62,239 nucleotides of DNA. Source: an uncultured Muribaculaceae bacterium (lineage in GTDB: Bacteria > Bacteroidota > Bacteroidia > Bacteroidales > Muribaculaceae). The stretch spans positions 1-62,239 of the forward strand of contig CAMWJS010000012.1 in the NCBI GenBank assembly GCA_947174635.1, given 5' to 3'. Below, piece by piece: positions 37,266 through 46,983 of the stretch. Positions within the stretch are counted from its first letter, which is position 1; each line of letters starts with the position of its first letter. The position numbers were made by a program, and so were the translations under genes. The notes beneath the pieces were generated by a model that did no database searches, had not been told where the DNA came from, and worked only from the letters and a program-made list of their open reading frames with translations.

Positions 37266-38486
37266 TTATTCAGCGGGGACGAAGATTACGATACGGTTCC
37301 AGTCGTTTGACTTGTAGACCTGAGTGTCGCTGCCTTCAGCCTGCATTGCGAGACGGTCTTTGCTGATGCCGTAGGTATTGGTGAGCAAGTCGTAGACGGC
37401 CTGAGCGCGGCGCTGAGAGAGGTCCATGTTGTATCCCGAAGTACCGGTATCCTTGTCGGCATATCCGCAGATGATGACATTGACTGTCGGATTTGATTTG
37501 AGGTATTCGGCTACGTTGTATACGTTGACCATTTCCTCTTCCGATACCTTTGCGGAGTTGATGCTGAAGCGTACGGTAGTCAATAACGGGCCGTTGACGA
37601 TGGTCTGCGATTCCACCACCTGTGTTTCGGGGCATGGCAGCTGCGATTCGGCTGCAGCAAGCGCTGTAGATGTGGCAGCGAGGTCGCCGCGGAGAGCATT
37701 TATCTGGCCGTTGAGCGAATTGATGTAGGCCTGGTCCTTGCAGGGGTTGTAGGTCTTGAAGCCAGAGCCGCCGATGTTGATATTGAAACCGCCGATGGCA
37801 GTGATGTCGACGTCAACAGGGTCGCCGAAGGCTGCAAGGTTGAAGTTGTCGCCGTAGAATGATGCGCGTCCTTCGAGGAAGAAGTCGACATATTCGCAGA
37901 GGCGGAAACGAACCTGGATACCGGCAGAAACGGGGAGTGTCCACGCATTGTGTTTGAGTTTCATGCCCTCTTTATAGATGACCGATTTGTCGGCCTTGAA
38001 GTCCCAGGTGAATGTTCCGCCGAGACCTACGAATGGGACAATCGATACGGGACGGTTGGGGTTTGCTCCTGCGATAGAGTTGCACATATCCCACATAAGG
38101 TCGAAGTTGGCGTTTGCCATTTTTGCTTTAGAGAACACTTCGTTGTCCCAGTGGATTGAGCCGTAGTACATCGAGATACGCCATCCGAGGTAGGGCGACA
38201 TCCACTTGCCGAATCCGAGATTGTAGGTGGCGGTGAAGTGGTGCTTGGGGTCGCCGTTCTGCTTTGCATACTCTACAAAGGGAACGTTTACACCGGCACC
38301 GAGCTGAATGAACCAATTGTCGTGCCAGGTGGAATAGTAGTTGTCTTTGCAATCGACAGCATCGTCGGGAACGGCGTATGTCACACTTTCTTCCTCTACT
38401 ACGACTGCATCCTGTGCGTTGGCGTTATTGGCTGCAAATCCGAAGCAACCCAAACCTGCCATGACTAAAAGTAGATTCTTTTTCAT
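37266..38486 (-). CDS. OmpA family outer-membrane protein
   Basis: 406 residues with a signal peptide (MKKNLLLVMAGLGCFGFAANNANA). An N-terminal beta-barrel (about 50-250, NWFIQLGAGVNVPF, LGWRISMYYGSIHW) is followed by a short helical linker (INSLNGQINALRGDLAATSTALAAAESQL) and an OmpA peptidoglycan-binding domain (about 290-400, SAKVSEEEMVNVYNVAEYLKSNPTVNVIICGYADKDTG...RRAQAVYDLL). It links the outer membrane to the wall. The 5' region 38487-38859 is otherwise non-coding and holds this gene's leader. Confidence 0.92.
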   Translation of the reverse strand: MKKNLLLVMAGLGCFGFAANNANAQDAVVVEEESVTYAVPDDAVDCKDNYYSTWHDNWFIQLGAGVNVPFVEYAKQNGDPKHHFTATYNLGFGKWMSPYLGWRISMYYGSIHWDNEVFSKAKMANANFDLMWDMCNSIAGANPNRPVSIVPFVGLGGTFTWDFKADKSVIYKEGMKLKHNAWTLPVSAGIQVRFRLCEYVDFFLEGRASFYGDNFNLAAFGDPVDVDITAIGGFNINIGGSGFKTYNPCKDQAYINSLNGQINALRGDLAATSTALAAAESQLPCPETQVVESQTIVNGPLLTTVRFSINSAKVSEEEMVNVYNVAEYLKSNPTVNVIICGYADKDTGTSGYNMDLSQRRAQAVYDLLTNTYGISKDRLAMQAEGSDTQVYKSNDWNRIVIFVPAE

Positions 38487-38859
38487 TTTTGTAAATTTTA
38501 ATTCGTGTAAATTATTTGTCTCATAATATTTAGTTGAGGATGAAACACACTATACATCTTGTGGGGTTTCCCTCGTTAAATTTCAGGGTTTGCAATTATA
38601 ACATTGGGTCAGAAAATAATGTTCGATAACATTTTTTATTTTTACTTTAACAGGACATCTCCCGACATTGCATTTATGTTAACACGAACAATAAGCTGCT
38701 GATTAATACCGCATTCACACAAATATGCATTGCGTGAATTTTAACATTTCACCCTGTGTCGCGCCGCGTTCCGATTCATCAGGGATTCCTAAAAAGCAGC
38801 AAACACTGCATTATCACTATTTTTTTGTTATCTTTGTAAATAGAACCAAATTACACGCA

Positions 38860-40428
38860 ATGAACAAGATTGCCGTCATAGCAGGCGCCGGTCCGGCAGG
38901 ATTGACCGCCGCCTACGAGTTATTGAAACGCAGCGAAGGCCATGTGCTTCCGGTTGTCTATGAACAATCGGAACAAATCGGCGGTATTTCCAGGACAGTA
39001 AACCATAACGGAAACCGTATCGACATCGGAGGCCACCGTTTTTTCAGTAAGGATGAACATATAATGCAATGGTGGCGCGACATCACTCCGATGCAGGGCG
39101 CTCCGGCTATGGACGACCGCATTCTCGGCAAAGAGCGCGACCTGGCTCCCGGGGGGCCTGACCCCGATGTCGAAGACCGCGTGATGCTCACACGCGACCG
39201 CGTGAGCCGCATCTTCTATCTGCGCAAGTTTTTCGACTATCCGATATCGCTCAAATGGCGCACATTCGCCAATATGGGTCTGTGGCGCACAATAAAGGCA
39301 GGATGCGGTTATCTCAGCTCCACTTTGCACAAACGCAAGGAGGATTCGCTCGAGAATTTCTACATCAACCGCTTCGGCAAGCCGCTTTACTCCATGTTTT
39401 TCGAGGACTATACGGAGAAAGTGTGGGGGCTTCACCCATCAAGGCTCGGCGCTGACTGGGGCTCTCAGAGAGTGAAGGGGCTGTCGCTGTCAGGCATACT
39501 CAAGGAGGTGATTACGCGGCCTTTCCGCTCCGACAAGTCGAAAGTGGAGACTTCGCTTATTGAAGAATTCATCTATCCCAAATATGGACCGGGGCAATTG
39601 TGGGAATGCGTGGCAGCTGACGTAGACAACCTTGCCGGAAAGAAAGCCGTCATCACCGGACATCAGGTCACGGCTGTCAACATCGGCCCGGACAACAAGG
39701 TAGTGTCGGTAGAGACTACCGACAGCTCGGGCGCCGTCAGCACCACTCCCTGCGACTACTTCATATCGACCATGCCGCTCGCCGAGCTTCTGCCCGCGCT
39801 CAAAGGCATCGATGTGCCCGACGAGGTGATGGAAGTGGCCACGACACTCCCCTACCGCGATTTTATCACCGTGGGCCTGCTGCTCGACCGGCTTCAGATT
39901 GTCAACGAGACGAAACTGCGCACGTACGCCGGCCGTGTGCCCGACACATGGATCTACATACAGGAACGCGACGTCAAAATCGGACGCCTGCAGGTGTTCA
40001 ACAACTGGTCGCCCTACATGGTGAAGGATTATGAAAACACCGTGTGGATAGGGCTGGAATATTTCTGCAGCGAAGGCGACGAGCTCTGGCAGATGCCGCA
40101 ACAGCAGTTCATCGACATGGCGATACGCGAGCTGGAGCACATCGGCATAATAAAAGCCGACGGCGTAAAGGATGCCGTACGCATCAAAGTCAAGAAAGCA
40201 TATCCGGCCTACTACGGCAGTTACTACAAGCTCGACAAGGTGCGCGAATTTCTCGACACCATACCCAACCTCTACTGCATCGGACGCAACGGTCAGCACC
40301 GCTACAACAACATGGACCACTCAATGCTGACAGCGATGGAGACCGTCGGCAATATCGTCAACGGCATCGACTCGAAGGAGAATATCTGGAAAGTCAACAC
40401 CGAGGGCAATTATCACGAAAGCAAATAG
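38860..40428 (+). CDS. FAD-dependent oxidoreductase, UDP-galactopyranose-mutase-like
   Basis: 522 residues from ATG 38860; the upstream 45-codon extension contains the TATCTTTG promoter box (38829-38836) and is unlikely to be translated. The N-terminal FAD-binding Rossmann motif [16 protein letters not shown], then [16 protein letters not shown] and [26 protein letters not shown] match NAD(P)/FAD amine-oxidase-like proteins related to protoporphyrinogen oxidase and UDP-galactopyranose mutase. The C-terminal [18 protein letters not shown] closes the FAD site. It may act in sugar-nucleotide or cell-envelope chemistry; the substrate is unknown. The next gene starts 112 bases downstream. Confidence 0.85.
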   Translation: MNKIAVIAGAGPAGLTAAYELLKRSEGHVLPVVYEQSEQIGGISRTVNHNGNRIDIGGHRFFSKDEHIMQWWRDITPMQGAPAMDDRILGKERDLAPGGPDPDVEDRVMLTRDRVSRIFYLRKFFDYPISLKWRTFANMGLWRTIKAGCGYLSSTLHKRKEDSLENFYINRFGKPLYSMFFEDYTEKVWGLHPSRLGADWGSQRVKGLSLSGILKEVITRPFRSDKSKVETSLIEEFIYPKYGPGQLWECVAADVDNLAGKKAVITGHQVTAVNIGPDNKVVSVETTDSSGAVSTTPCDYFISTMPLAELLPALKGIDVPDEVMEVATTLPYRDFITVGLLLDRLQIVNETKLRTYAGRVPDTWIYIQERDVKIGRLQVFNNWSPYMVKDYENTVWIGLEYFCSEGDELWQMPQQQFIDMAIRELEHIGIIKADGVKDAVRIKVKKAYPAYYGSYYKLDKVREFLDTIPNLYCIGRNGQHRYNNMDHSMLTAMETVGNIVNGIDSKENIWKVNTEGNYHESK

Positions 40429-40540
40429 ACGTTTTTCTGCACACAGGCGCTATCTGCCCGATAGCTCTCATCCCTCTCATCTCACGCCTCCTCTCTCTCC
40501 CTGACAGACCATAACATAACGTTCAAACATAGAACACGAC

Positions 40541-42841
40541 ATGAAGAAAACAGTCTTATCACTGCTTGCCGCAGCGACATGCGCGGCAGGCGCACACGCT
40601 GTCACGGCCAAGACCCCGGTTGACAACGTGAGCATTCTCGTCGGCACAAACTCCGTATTCGAACTGTCGACAGGCAACACCTACCCCGCCATAGCGCGTC
40701 CGTGGGGCATGAATTTCTGGACTCCCGTCTCAGGCGAGATGGGCAATGGCTGGACCTATAACTACAATGCCAACAAGCTCCGTGGTTTCAAACAGACCCA
40801 CCAGCCGAGCCCCTGGATCAACGACTACGGGCAGTTTGTCATAATGCCGCTGACAGGCAAGAAGACCGTCGACGAAAACGAGCGCGCAAGCTGGGTATCT
40901 CACAAAGCCGAGACCGCCACACCCTACTATTACAGCATCTATCTGGCCGACTATGACGTGACCGCCGAACTCGCGCCCACCGACCGCGCGGCCTCTTTCC
41001 GCTTCACATTCCCCGAAACCGACGAGGCATACGTCGTGGTCGACGCCCTCGACAACGGGTCATCCATAGAAATCCAGCCCGACAAGAACCGTATCGTCGG
41101 ATACACCACAAAAAACAGCGGCGGCGTCCCTGAGGATTTCCGCAACTACTTCGTGGTGGAATTCGACAGGCCGTTCACCTACACCGCCGTTGCCGACAGC
41201 AACACCCTCGACGAAAGCCGCACGAGCATCACCACCGGACATGCCGCCGGCCTCGTAGGCTTCAGCACCAGGCGCGGAGAGGCTGTCAACGCGCGCGTCG
41301 CATCTTCATTCATCTCGCCCGAGCAGGCTCTTCTCAATCTCAATGAACTCGAAGGCAAAGATATCGAAGCGGTAGCGGCAGAAGGGCGCGACCGCTGGAA
41401 CGAACTTTTGGGACGCATCGAAATCGAAGACGACGATGTCGACCACATCCGCACATTCTACTCATGCCTCTACCGCGCGCTGCTCTTCCCGCACATGCTC
41501 TACGAGTATGACGCCGACAACAACATAAAGCACTACAGCCCCTACGACGGCAAAGTGCACGACGGATACATGTTCACCGGCACCGGTTTCTGGGATACGT
41601 TCCGTTCGCTCTTCCCACTTGTCAACCTCATGTACCCCTCAATCGGCGAAAAGATGCAGGCCGGCTGGGCCAACGTATACCGCGAAAGCGGATTTCTGCC
41701 CGAATGGTCAAGCCCCGGCCACCGCGACTGCATGATCGGCAACAACTCGGCATCGGTCGTGGCCGACGCATATCTCAAAGGTCTGACCGCGCCTGACGAC
41801 GCCGAAGTGCTGTGGGAAGCAGTGACCCACGGCGCCAACAACGTGCACCCCGAAATCACTTCTACCGGACGTCTGGGCTACGACCTCTACAACCGCCTGG
41901 GCTATGTGCCCTACAACTCCGGCATCAACGAAAGCGCCGCCCGCACCCTCGAATATGCCTACGACGACTGGTGCATCTACAAGATGGGTGAAGCTCTCGG
42001 ACGTCCGCGCAAGGAATATGCCGTCTACGGCGACCGCGCCATGAACTATGCCAACGTGTTTGACAAGGAACACAACCTGATGCGCGGACGCAACGACGAC
42101 GGTTCGTTCCAGTCGCCCTTCAACCCGCTGAAATGGGGCGACGCCTTCACCGAAGGCAACTCCTGGCACTACACCTGGTCGGTGTTCCACGACCCGCAGG
42201 GACTCATCGACCTTATGGGAGGCAACGACCGGTTCAACACCATGATGGACTCCGTGTTCGTGCTGCCGCCGGTGTTCGATGCAAGCTACTACGGCATCGT
42301 CATCCATGAAATCCGCGAAATGCAGATTATGAACATGGGCAATTATGCCCACGGCAACCAGCCGATACAACACATGCTATATCTCTACGACTACTCGGGA
42401 CAACCCTGGAAAGCGCAATACCATATACGCGAAGTGATGGACCGCCTCTACTCGGCCAATCCCGACGGCTACTGCGGCGACGAAGACAACGGGCAGACAT
42501 CGGCATGGTATGTATTCTCATCGATGGGCTTCTATCCGGTCAATCCCGTAAGCGGACAATATGCCCTCGGCACGCCCTATTTCAAGAAGATGAAACTCAA
42601 TCTTGAAAACGGCAATACCGTCACTATCAACGCTCCTGAATGCAGCCCCGCCAACCGCTACATCAAGTCGATGCACCTCAACGGACATCTCGACGACCGC
42701 AACTTCATCACCTACGACGAACTCCGCAACGGCGCCGTAATCGACTTCAACCTCACCGACACGCCCGACACCATCCGCGGCACCTCTCCGGCATCACGCC
42801 CCTACTCCTTCTCCACAGAAAAGGCGCCCAAGAAGAAATAA
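40541..42841 (+). CDS. GH92 family alpha-mannosidase
   Basis: 766 residues with a signal peptide (MKKTVLSLLAAATCAAGAHA). GH92 hallmarks: NTYPAIARPWGMNFWTPVSG near the start, FWDTFRSLFPLVNLMYP, WHYTWSVFHDPQGLIDLMGG, and GDEDNGQTSAWYVFSSMGFYPVNPVSGQY near the end, with the Glu/Asp of GDEDNGQ in the active site. GH92 enzymes are calcium-dependent exo-alpha-mannosidases that trim host N-glycans or yeast mannan. It is probably periplasmic. Stand-alone, with no Sus genes beside it. Confidence 0.93.
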   Translation: MKKTVLSLLAAATCAAGAHAVTAKTPVDNVSILVGTNSVFELSTGNTYPAIARPWGMNFWTPVSGEMGNGWTYNYNANKLRGFKQTHQPSPWINDYGQFVIMPLTGKKTVDENERASWVSHKAETATPYYYSIYLADYDVTAELAPTDRAASFRFTFPETDEAYVVVDALDNGSSIEIQPDKNRIVGYTTKNSGGVPEDFRNYFVVEFDRPFTYTAVADSNTLDESRTSITTGHAAGLVGFSTRRGEAVNARVASSFISPEQALLNLNELEGKDIEAVAAEGRDRWNELLGRIEIEDDDVDHIRTFYSCLYRALLFPHMLYEYDADNNIKHYSPYDGKVHDGYMFTGTGFWDTFRSLFPLVNLMYPSIGEKMQAGWANVYRESGFLPEWSSPGHRDCMIGNNSASVVADAYLKGLTAPDDAEVLWEAVTHGANNVHPEITSTGRLGYDLYNRLGYVPYNSGINESAARTLEYAYDDWCIYKMGEALGRPRKEYAVYGDRAMNYANVFDKEHNLMRGRNDDGSFQSPFNPLKWGDAFTEGNSWHYTWSVFHDPQGLIDLMGGNDRFNTMMDSVFVLPPVFDASYYGIVIHEIREMQIMNMGNYAHGNQPIQHMLYLYDYSGQPWKAQYHIREVMDRLYSANPDGYCGDEDNGQTSAWYVFSSMGFYPVNPVSGQYALGTPYFKKMKLNLENGNTVTINAPECSPANRYIKSMHLNGHLDDRNFITYDELRNGAVIDFNLTDTPDTIRGTSPASRPYSFSTEKAPKKK

Positions 42842-42852
42842 CCGCTATTTCA

Positions 42853-42890
42853 GCTAAGGTAGCTATTTTAGCTAAAATAGCTACCTTAGC
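42853..42890. terminator. Perfect 38-base palindrome made of 9-nt AGCT repeats
   Basis: GCTAAGGTAGCTATTTTAGC and its mirror form an uninterrupted palindrome 12 bases after the GH92 stop. It can be read as repeats of NNNNNAGCT, the unit also seen at 54605 and 60708. It may work as a terminator, although the loop would be minimal and no long T run follows. Confidence 0.65.
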
Positions 42891-42891
42891 A

Positions 42892-43688
42892 GTGTTGCAG
42901 AACTAAACTTTGAGGGTGTTGCAGAACTCCCTCTTCCTTAAGTAAACAGCATTGGGACGCAATATATCGCGTGCACGCGCGGATAGCATAATACGCTTAT
43001 TACCTGCATTTTAGCGCACACGCAATATATCGCGTACCAATGCTGTTTACTTAAGGATATCATTAATTAAAGGAAGGCCGGAGGCCTGAAGGTTTACTAT
43101 TAACCCCGGTTCGGAGACCGCGGAGCGGGCGCAGACCGGGGTAACCGGAAGCAATCATCTACTGAGCCCGGGAAGGGCGGTGTGTGGTTACCATCTCGTT
43201 TACTACCACAAACCGCCCTTCCCGGGCTTATTGAAGAGGGTGGGTTTTATAGCCGGGGTCTGCGCCCGCTCCGCGGTCTCCGAACCCCGGTTAATCACGT
43301 CCTCGAGCCTCCGGCTCTCTGATGTGCGCTTTAGATACAATGCTGTTTACTTAGCGGAAGGAGTCGTCTCGTAATTCATATTTAGAGGGTGTTGCAGAAC
43401 TCATTCTTATCTTTCCGCGGTTGATTATCGCCTTTGGCGCTTTGCCGTGTCAAAGAAACCGCGGCTACTACGCTACTGATTGTCAGGATGCTGCGCTTAG
43501 TAGCCGCGGTTTTCAACCGCGGAAAGTTTAGTTTTGCAACACCCTCCTACTACTAAATGCTCCCTGATTGACAGAAGCGTAGTAGCGGCGGTTTCTTTGA
43601 CACGGCAAAGCGCCAAAGGCGATAATCAACCGCGGAAAGTTTAGTTCTGCAACACCATCTCAGCTAAAATCGAGTTCTGCAACACCAT
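42892..43688. repeat. Third nested repeat cluster
   Basis: Left ends: GTGTTGCAGAACT (42892) and AGGGTGTTGCAGAACT (42913-42928). Right ends: AGTTCTGCAACACCAT at 43643 and 43673. Inside: CTTAAGTAAACAGCATT (42937-42953), a REP-like pair with GGGACGCAATATATCGCGT (42954-43038), AATGCTGTTTACTTAAG (43039-43055), an inverted copy of the 11.3-kb core (43093-43310), AATGCTGTTTACTTA (43339-43353) and the unit at 43386. No gene is supported between 42842 and 43753. Confidence 0.7.
43386..43545. repeat. 160-bp unit with terminal repeats and CCGCGG inner arms
   Basis: AGGGTGTTGCAGAACT (43386-43401) and AGTTTTGCAACACCCT (43530-43545) enclose CTTTCCGCGGTTGA.../...CAACCGCGGAAAG and an inner AAACCGCGGCTACTA/TAGTAGCCGCGGTTT pair. 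The left 64 bases (43411-43474) recur inverted at 43576-43639 with very few mismatches, next to the right-hand terminal repeats. Confidence 0.7.
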
Positions 43689-43693
43689 CTCCC

Positions 43694-43743
43694 CCCCTAA
43701 AAAAGAAAGCACATGCCGTCGGCATGCGCTTCTTTTTTAGGGG
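43694..43743. terminator. Terminator after the PBP1A gene
   Basis: CCCCTAAAAAAGAA...GCATGCC pairs with GGCATGC...TTCTTTTTTAGGGG; on the minus strand the stem ends in a T run. It lies just beyond the PBP stop. Confidence 0.85.
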
Positions 43744-43753
43744 ACAGTTATTT

Positions 43754-46228
43754 TTAATCGAATACTCCTTCGAAGCTTTCTTCCGCGCTCTCCTCTTCGT
43801 CAAATTCGCCATAGTATTCGCGTTCGCAGAGGTCCATATCGGGAAACGAGAAGCGGCTCGACTGACTGTAGGGTAGCTCGGGGTCGTCATATACCTTGCG
43901 GATATACTTGCCGTAGATGGGCAATGCCATCGACGCACCCTGTCCGTTGGCCATAGTGTTGAAGTGGATATAGCGTTCGTCACCGCCTACCCAGACGCCC
44001 GACACGAGGTCGGGGGTAAAGCTCATGAACCAACCGTCGGAGTTGGAGTTGGTGGTACCGGTCTTGCCGCCCATCTGCGCGGTAAGATTGTAGGGAGCGC
44101 GGCGCAGACGGCTACCCGTACCGGAGTCTACCACATTGAGCAGTATCGACAATATCTTATAATATCCTTTCTCTGAAAGCACCTGATTTTGCTTGGGATG
44201 GAACTCCGTGATGACATTGCCGTTGGAGTCGGCTATCGCTGTCACGAACATCGGCTCAACGTGCAGACCTTTGTTGGCAAACGCCGAATAGGCACCCACC
44301 ATCTCGCGCACCGACACGTCGCACGGACCGAGACAGAGCGCGAGCACCGGGTCAATCTTGTTCGTTATGCCGAAATTGTGCATGTATCTTACAAGTGTGG
44401 CGGGCTTGAGTGCAGCCATCAGGCGCGCCGAAATCCAGTTGTTGGAGTTTGTCAGCGCCCATCGCAGCGTCACCATCTCGCCCACATGTGCCGAACCGGA
44501 GTTACGGGGTGTCCACGGACGGCCCACCTCGTCATAGATTGTGGGCTGCTCGTTTAGGAACTCGTCGCATGGCGTATAGCCTTCGTCCATCGCATACGCA
44601 TAGAGGAACGGCTTGATGGTCGACCCTACCTGACGGCGTCCGGTCGACACCATGTCATACTGGAAGAAGTTGAAATTCGGACCGCCGACGTAAGCCTTGA
44701 CATGTCCCGACACGGGGTCCATCGACATGAAGCCGGTGCGGAGTATATGTTTGTGATAGAGCACCGAGTCGCGGGGCGACATGATGGTGTCTTTGTAGCC
44801 CTTGTCGTTGTCGTAGGTGAACACCGTCATCGGTATCGGCGTGTTGAATTCCTTCTCAATCTGCTCTTTGGTGGCATGGTTGAGACGGAGTATGCGCATA
44901 CGCTCGGTATCCCTCATTGCCTTCTCAATCAGATTGTCAAGCTGAGTCTGCGACAATTCGGAACGATTGGTCGTGTAGGGGGCGCCTTTGACGCCTTTCT
45001 TTTCCTTGAAGAAACGGCGCTGCAGATCTGACATGTGGTCGTGGACGGCTTCTTCGGCATACTGCTGCATGCGGGAGTCGATTGTGGTGTAGATGCGCAG
45101 TCCGTCGGTATAGAGGTTGTATTTCGAGCCGTCGGGCTTCGGATTTTTCTCTATCCAGCCGAAAAGCGGATTATTCAGCCATGCAATGGAGTCATCGACA
45201 AATTTCTGCTGCTCCCAGGCCGCATAATTGGAGCGCAACGGGCGTTTGGCCGTCATGATGCGGCGCAGCTCTTCGCGGAAATATGGCGCGATGCCGGTAC
45301 GGTGGTCTATACGGTGGAATTTCAACCCGAGCGGAAGCTGTTTAAGCGAGTCGGCTTGCTCACGGGTGATTTTTTTCGCTTTCACCATCTGCTCAAATAC
45401 CGTATTGCGTCGCGATGTCGAATTTTTCGGATTTAGTATCGGATTATAGAGCGACGGATTTTTCAGCATGCCCACAAGCACTGCCGCCTCATGCAGCTCA
45501 AGGTCTTTTGCCTCCTTGCTGAAATAGATATTGGCCGCCGAACGTATTCCCTTGGCATTATACAGGAAGTCGAACTGATTGAGATAAAGCTTGATTATCT
45601 CTTCTTTGGAGTAAAAACGCTCAAGTTTCACAGCCATGACCCATTCATCGAGTTTCTGGCGTGCACGTGCCGCAGCATTTCTTGCCGGACGGTCGGTATA
45701 TAGCAGTTTGGCAAGCTGCTGGGTGATTGTCGAACCGCCGCCCGAACTTTTGTCGCCGGCCATTCCTGTCTTGAACGCCACTCGCAGCAAAGCCCTGACG
45801 TCGACGCCCGAATGCTCGGTGAAACGCGAATCCTCGGTGGCAATCAATGCATCGACAAGACATGGCGCCATATCTTCATAGTCGGCATACATGCGGTTGC
45901 TGTTGCTGTTGTAGTATCGGCCCATCTCCTCGCCGTCGGCCGAATAAATCACTGTGGCATACTGGTCGATAGGATTCTTCAGATCGTCGATATCAGGCAT
46001 ATCGCCTATGACATTGTTGTACGAAAGGATGAAAAATCCCAGCGACAGCACCGTGATGAGGCCGAACACCGACCACATCGCTATGATGGCAATGCGGTTC
46101 ATCTTGCGGCGTCGCGGTGTCTTGCCGTATTGGTCCTTCTCCTTACCCGGAGTGTTGTCGTTGCCGCTGACACCCGTCTTGTGAAATGGAGTGTCATCGT
46201 CCAATATCTTCATCAAATCTTCACTCAT
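43754..46228 (-). CDS. mrcA: Penicillin-binding protein 1A (bifunctional peptidoglycan synthase)
   Basis: 824 residues. A cytoplasmic basic stretch and one membrane segment (about 46-70) lead to a GT51 glycosyltransferase (EDSRFTEHSGVDVRALLR with the catalytic Glu, GGSTITQQLAK, EIIKLYLNQ) and a transpeptidase domain with Ser536 in GSTIKPF, the SNN motif in TNSNNW and KTG in GGKTGTTNSNSDGW. It polymerises and cross-links peptidoglycan at the inner membrane. The last 30 residues are strongly acidic (EFDEEESAEESFEGVFD). Monocistronic. Confidence 0.95.
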   Translation of the reverse strand: MSEDLMKILDDDTPFHKTGVSGNDNTPGKEKDQYGKTPRRRKMNRIAIIAMWSVFGLITVLSLGFFILSYNNVIGDMPDIDDLKNPIDQYATVIYSADGEEMGRYYNSNSNRMYADYEDMAPCLVDALIATEDSRFTEHSGVDVRALLRVAFKTGMAGDKSSGGGSTITQQLAKLLYTDRPARNAAARARQKLDEWVMAVKLERFYSKEEIIKLYLNQFDFLYNAKGIRSAANIYFSKEAKDLELHEAAVLVGMLKNPSLYNPILNPKNSTSRRNTVFEQMVKAKKITREQADSLKQLPLGLKFHRIDHRTGIAPYFREELRRIMTAKRPLRSNYAAWEQQKFVDDSIAWLNNPLFGWIEKNPKPDGSKYNLYTDGLRIYTTIDSRMQQYAEEAVHDHMSDLQRRFFKEKKGVKGAPYTTNRSELSQTQLDNLIEKAMRDTERMRILRLNHATKEQIEKEFNTPIPMTVFTYDNDKGYKDTIMSPRDSVLYHKHILRTGFMSMDPVSGHVKAYVGGPNFNFFQYDMVSTGRRQVGSTIKPFLYAYAMDEGYTPCDEFLNEQPTIYDEVGRPWTPRNSGSAHVGEMVTLRWALTNSNNWISARLMAALKPATLVRYMHNFGITNKIDPVLALCLGPCDVSVREMVGAYSAFANKGLHVEPMFVTAIADSNGNVITEFHPKQNQVLSEKGYYKILSILLNVVDSGTGSRLRRAPYNLTAQMGGKTGTTNSNSDGWFMSFTPDLVSGVWVGGDERYIHFNTMANGQGASMALPIYGKYIRKVYDDPELPYSQSSRFSFPDMDLCEREYYGEFDEEESAEESFEGVFD

Positions 46229-46398
46229 AATCTTTTTCCTGTCAAAACATTAGGTACCTTTAGCCGGCATTGTGCGTCGCCCGTGCGCCCCATCGGCGCA
46301 ATCTCATTCGGGCACGTAATGCTCGGGCACATTGCGTTTAATATACAAAGATATATATTTTTCGGCAATAGCGATTAGTCCGATTATATAATAATTAC

Positions 46399-46406
46399 TA
46401 ATTTTG
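46399..46406 (+). promoter_or_regulatory. -7 box that decides the next start codon
   Basis: TAATTTTG fits TAnnTTTG and overlaps an in-frame TTG (46404). The TTG is therefore promoter rather than start codon, and the ATG at 46425 should be used, leaving a very short leader. Confidence 0.6.
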
Positions 46407-46424
46407 CAAGAAAATCACTACACG

Positions 46425-46982
46425 ATGACATCACAGTTTAACAGAATGCAGACTCTCAAACGGCGCTTTTTCGCCATGCGCAACGGCCTTCTTGCCGATC
46501 AGATGCGTCGCGCCGGTTCTTGCTACCGTATCATTTTCGGACTGAATATCATCCAATTGAACGAAATAGCGCGCGACTACGGCCATGACCCGGAACTTGC
46601 CGAGGCTCTCTGGGCCAATACCACAACCCGCGAGAGCATGCTCCTGGCGCCTATGCTATGGATGCCCGACGATTTTGATGCAGAAGGCGCAATGCGGCTC
46701 TGCTCCGCAGTCCCCGACCCTGAAGTAGCCGACATGGTATGCCACCGTCTGCTCAAGATGCGTACCGACGCACCGGCAATAATCGACCGTCTGCTTGCCT
46801 CCGGAGAGCCGCTGATGCGCTACACCGCGCTTCGGCTTGCTCTTCCGCTCACCGGCAGCACGATATCTCCGGGAAAAGCGCTTGAAATCGCCGATACTGA
46901 AATCGCAGCGGGCAATCCTCTGACCAAAGCTCTCGCAGTCATGGTGAAATCAGAAGCCGAATTTCTGCTTGAAGAGGAATGA
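46425..46982 (+). CDS. HEAT-repeat protein related to DNA alkylation repair (AlkD-like)
   Basis: 185 residues, entirely helical. QMRRAGSCYRIIFGLNIIQLNEIARDYGHDPELAEALWANTTTRESMLLAPMLW matches the N-terminal pattern of small Bacteroidota AlkD-like proteins, whose HEAT repeats cradle DNA and may remove alkylated bases. It is shorter than AlkD proper (about 230 residues), and I cannot confirm the catalytic Asp, so activity is uncertain. Its stop lies one base from the stop of the convergent transporter gene. Confidence 0.72.
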   Translation: MTSQFNRMQTLKRRFFAMRNGLLADQMRRAGSCYRIIFGLNIIQLNEIARDYGHDPELAEALWANTTTRESMLLAPMLWMPDDFDAEGAMRLCSAVPDPEVADMVCHRLLKMRTDAPAIIDRLLASGEPLMRYTALRLALPLTGSTISPGKALEIADTEIAAGNPLTKALAVMVKSEAEFLLEEE

Positions 46983-46983
46983 C

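Noticed and set aside
37058-37366. 102-residue plus-strand ORF at the end of the surface protein gene
   Set aside because: It is out of frame with the surface protein, crosses the shared terminator and runs antisense to the OmpA gene.
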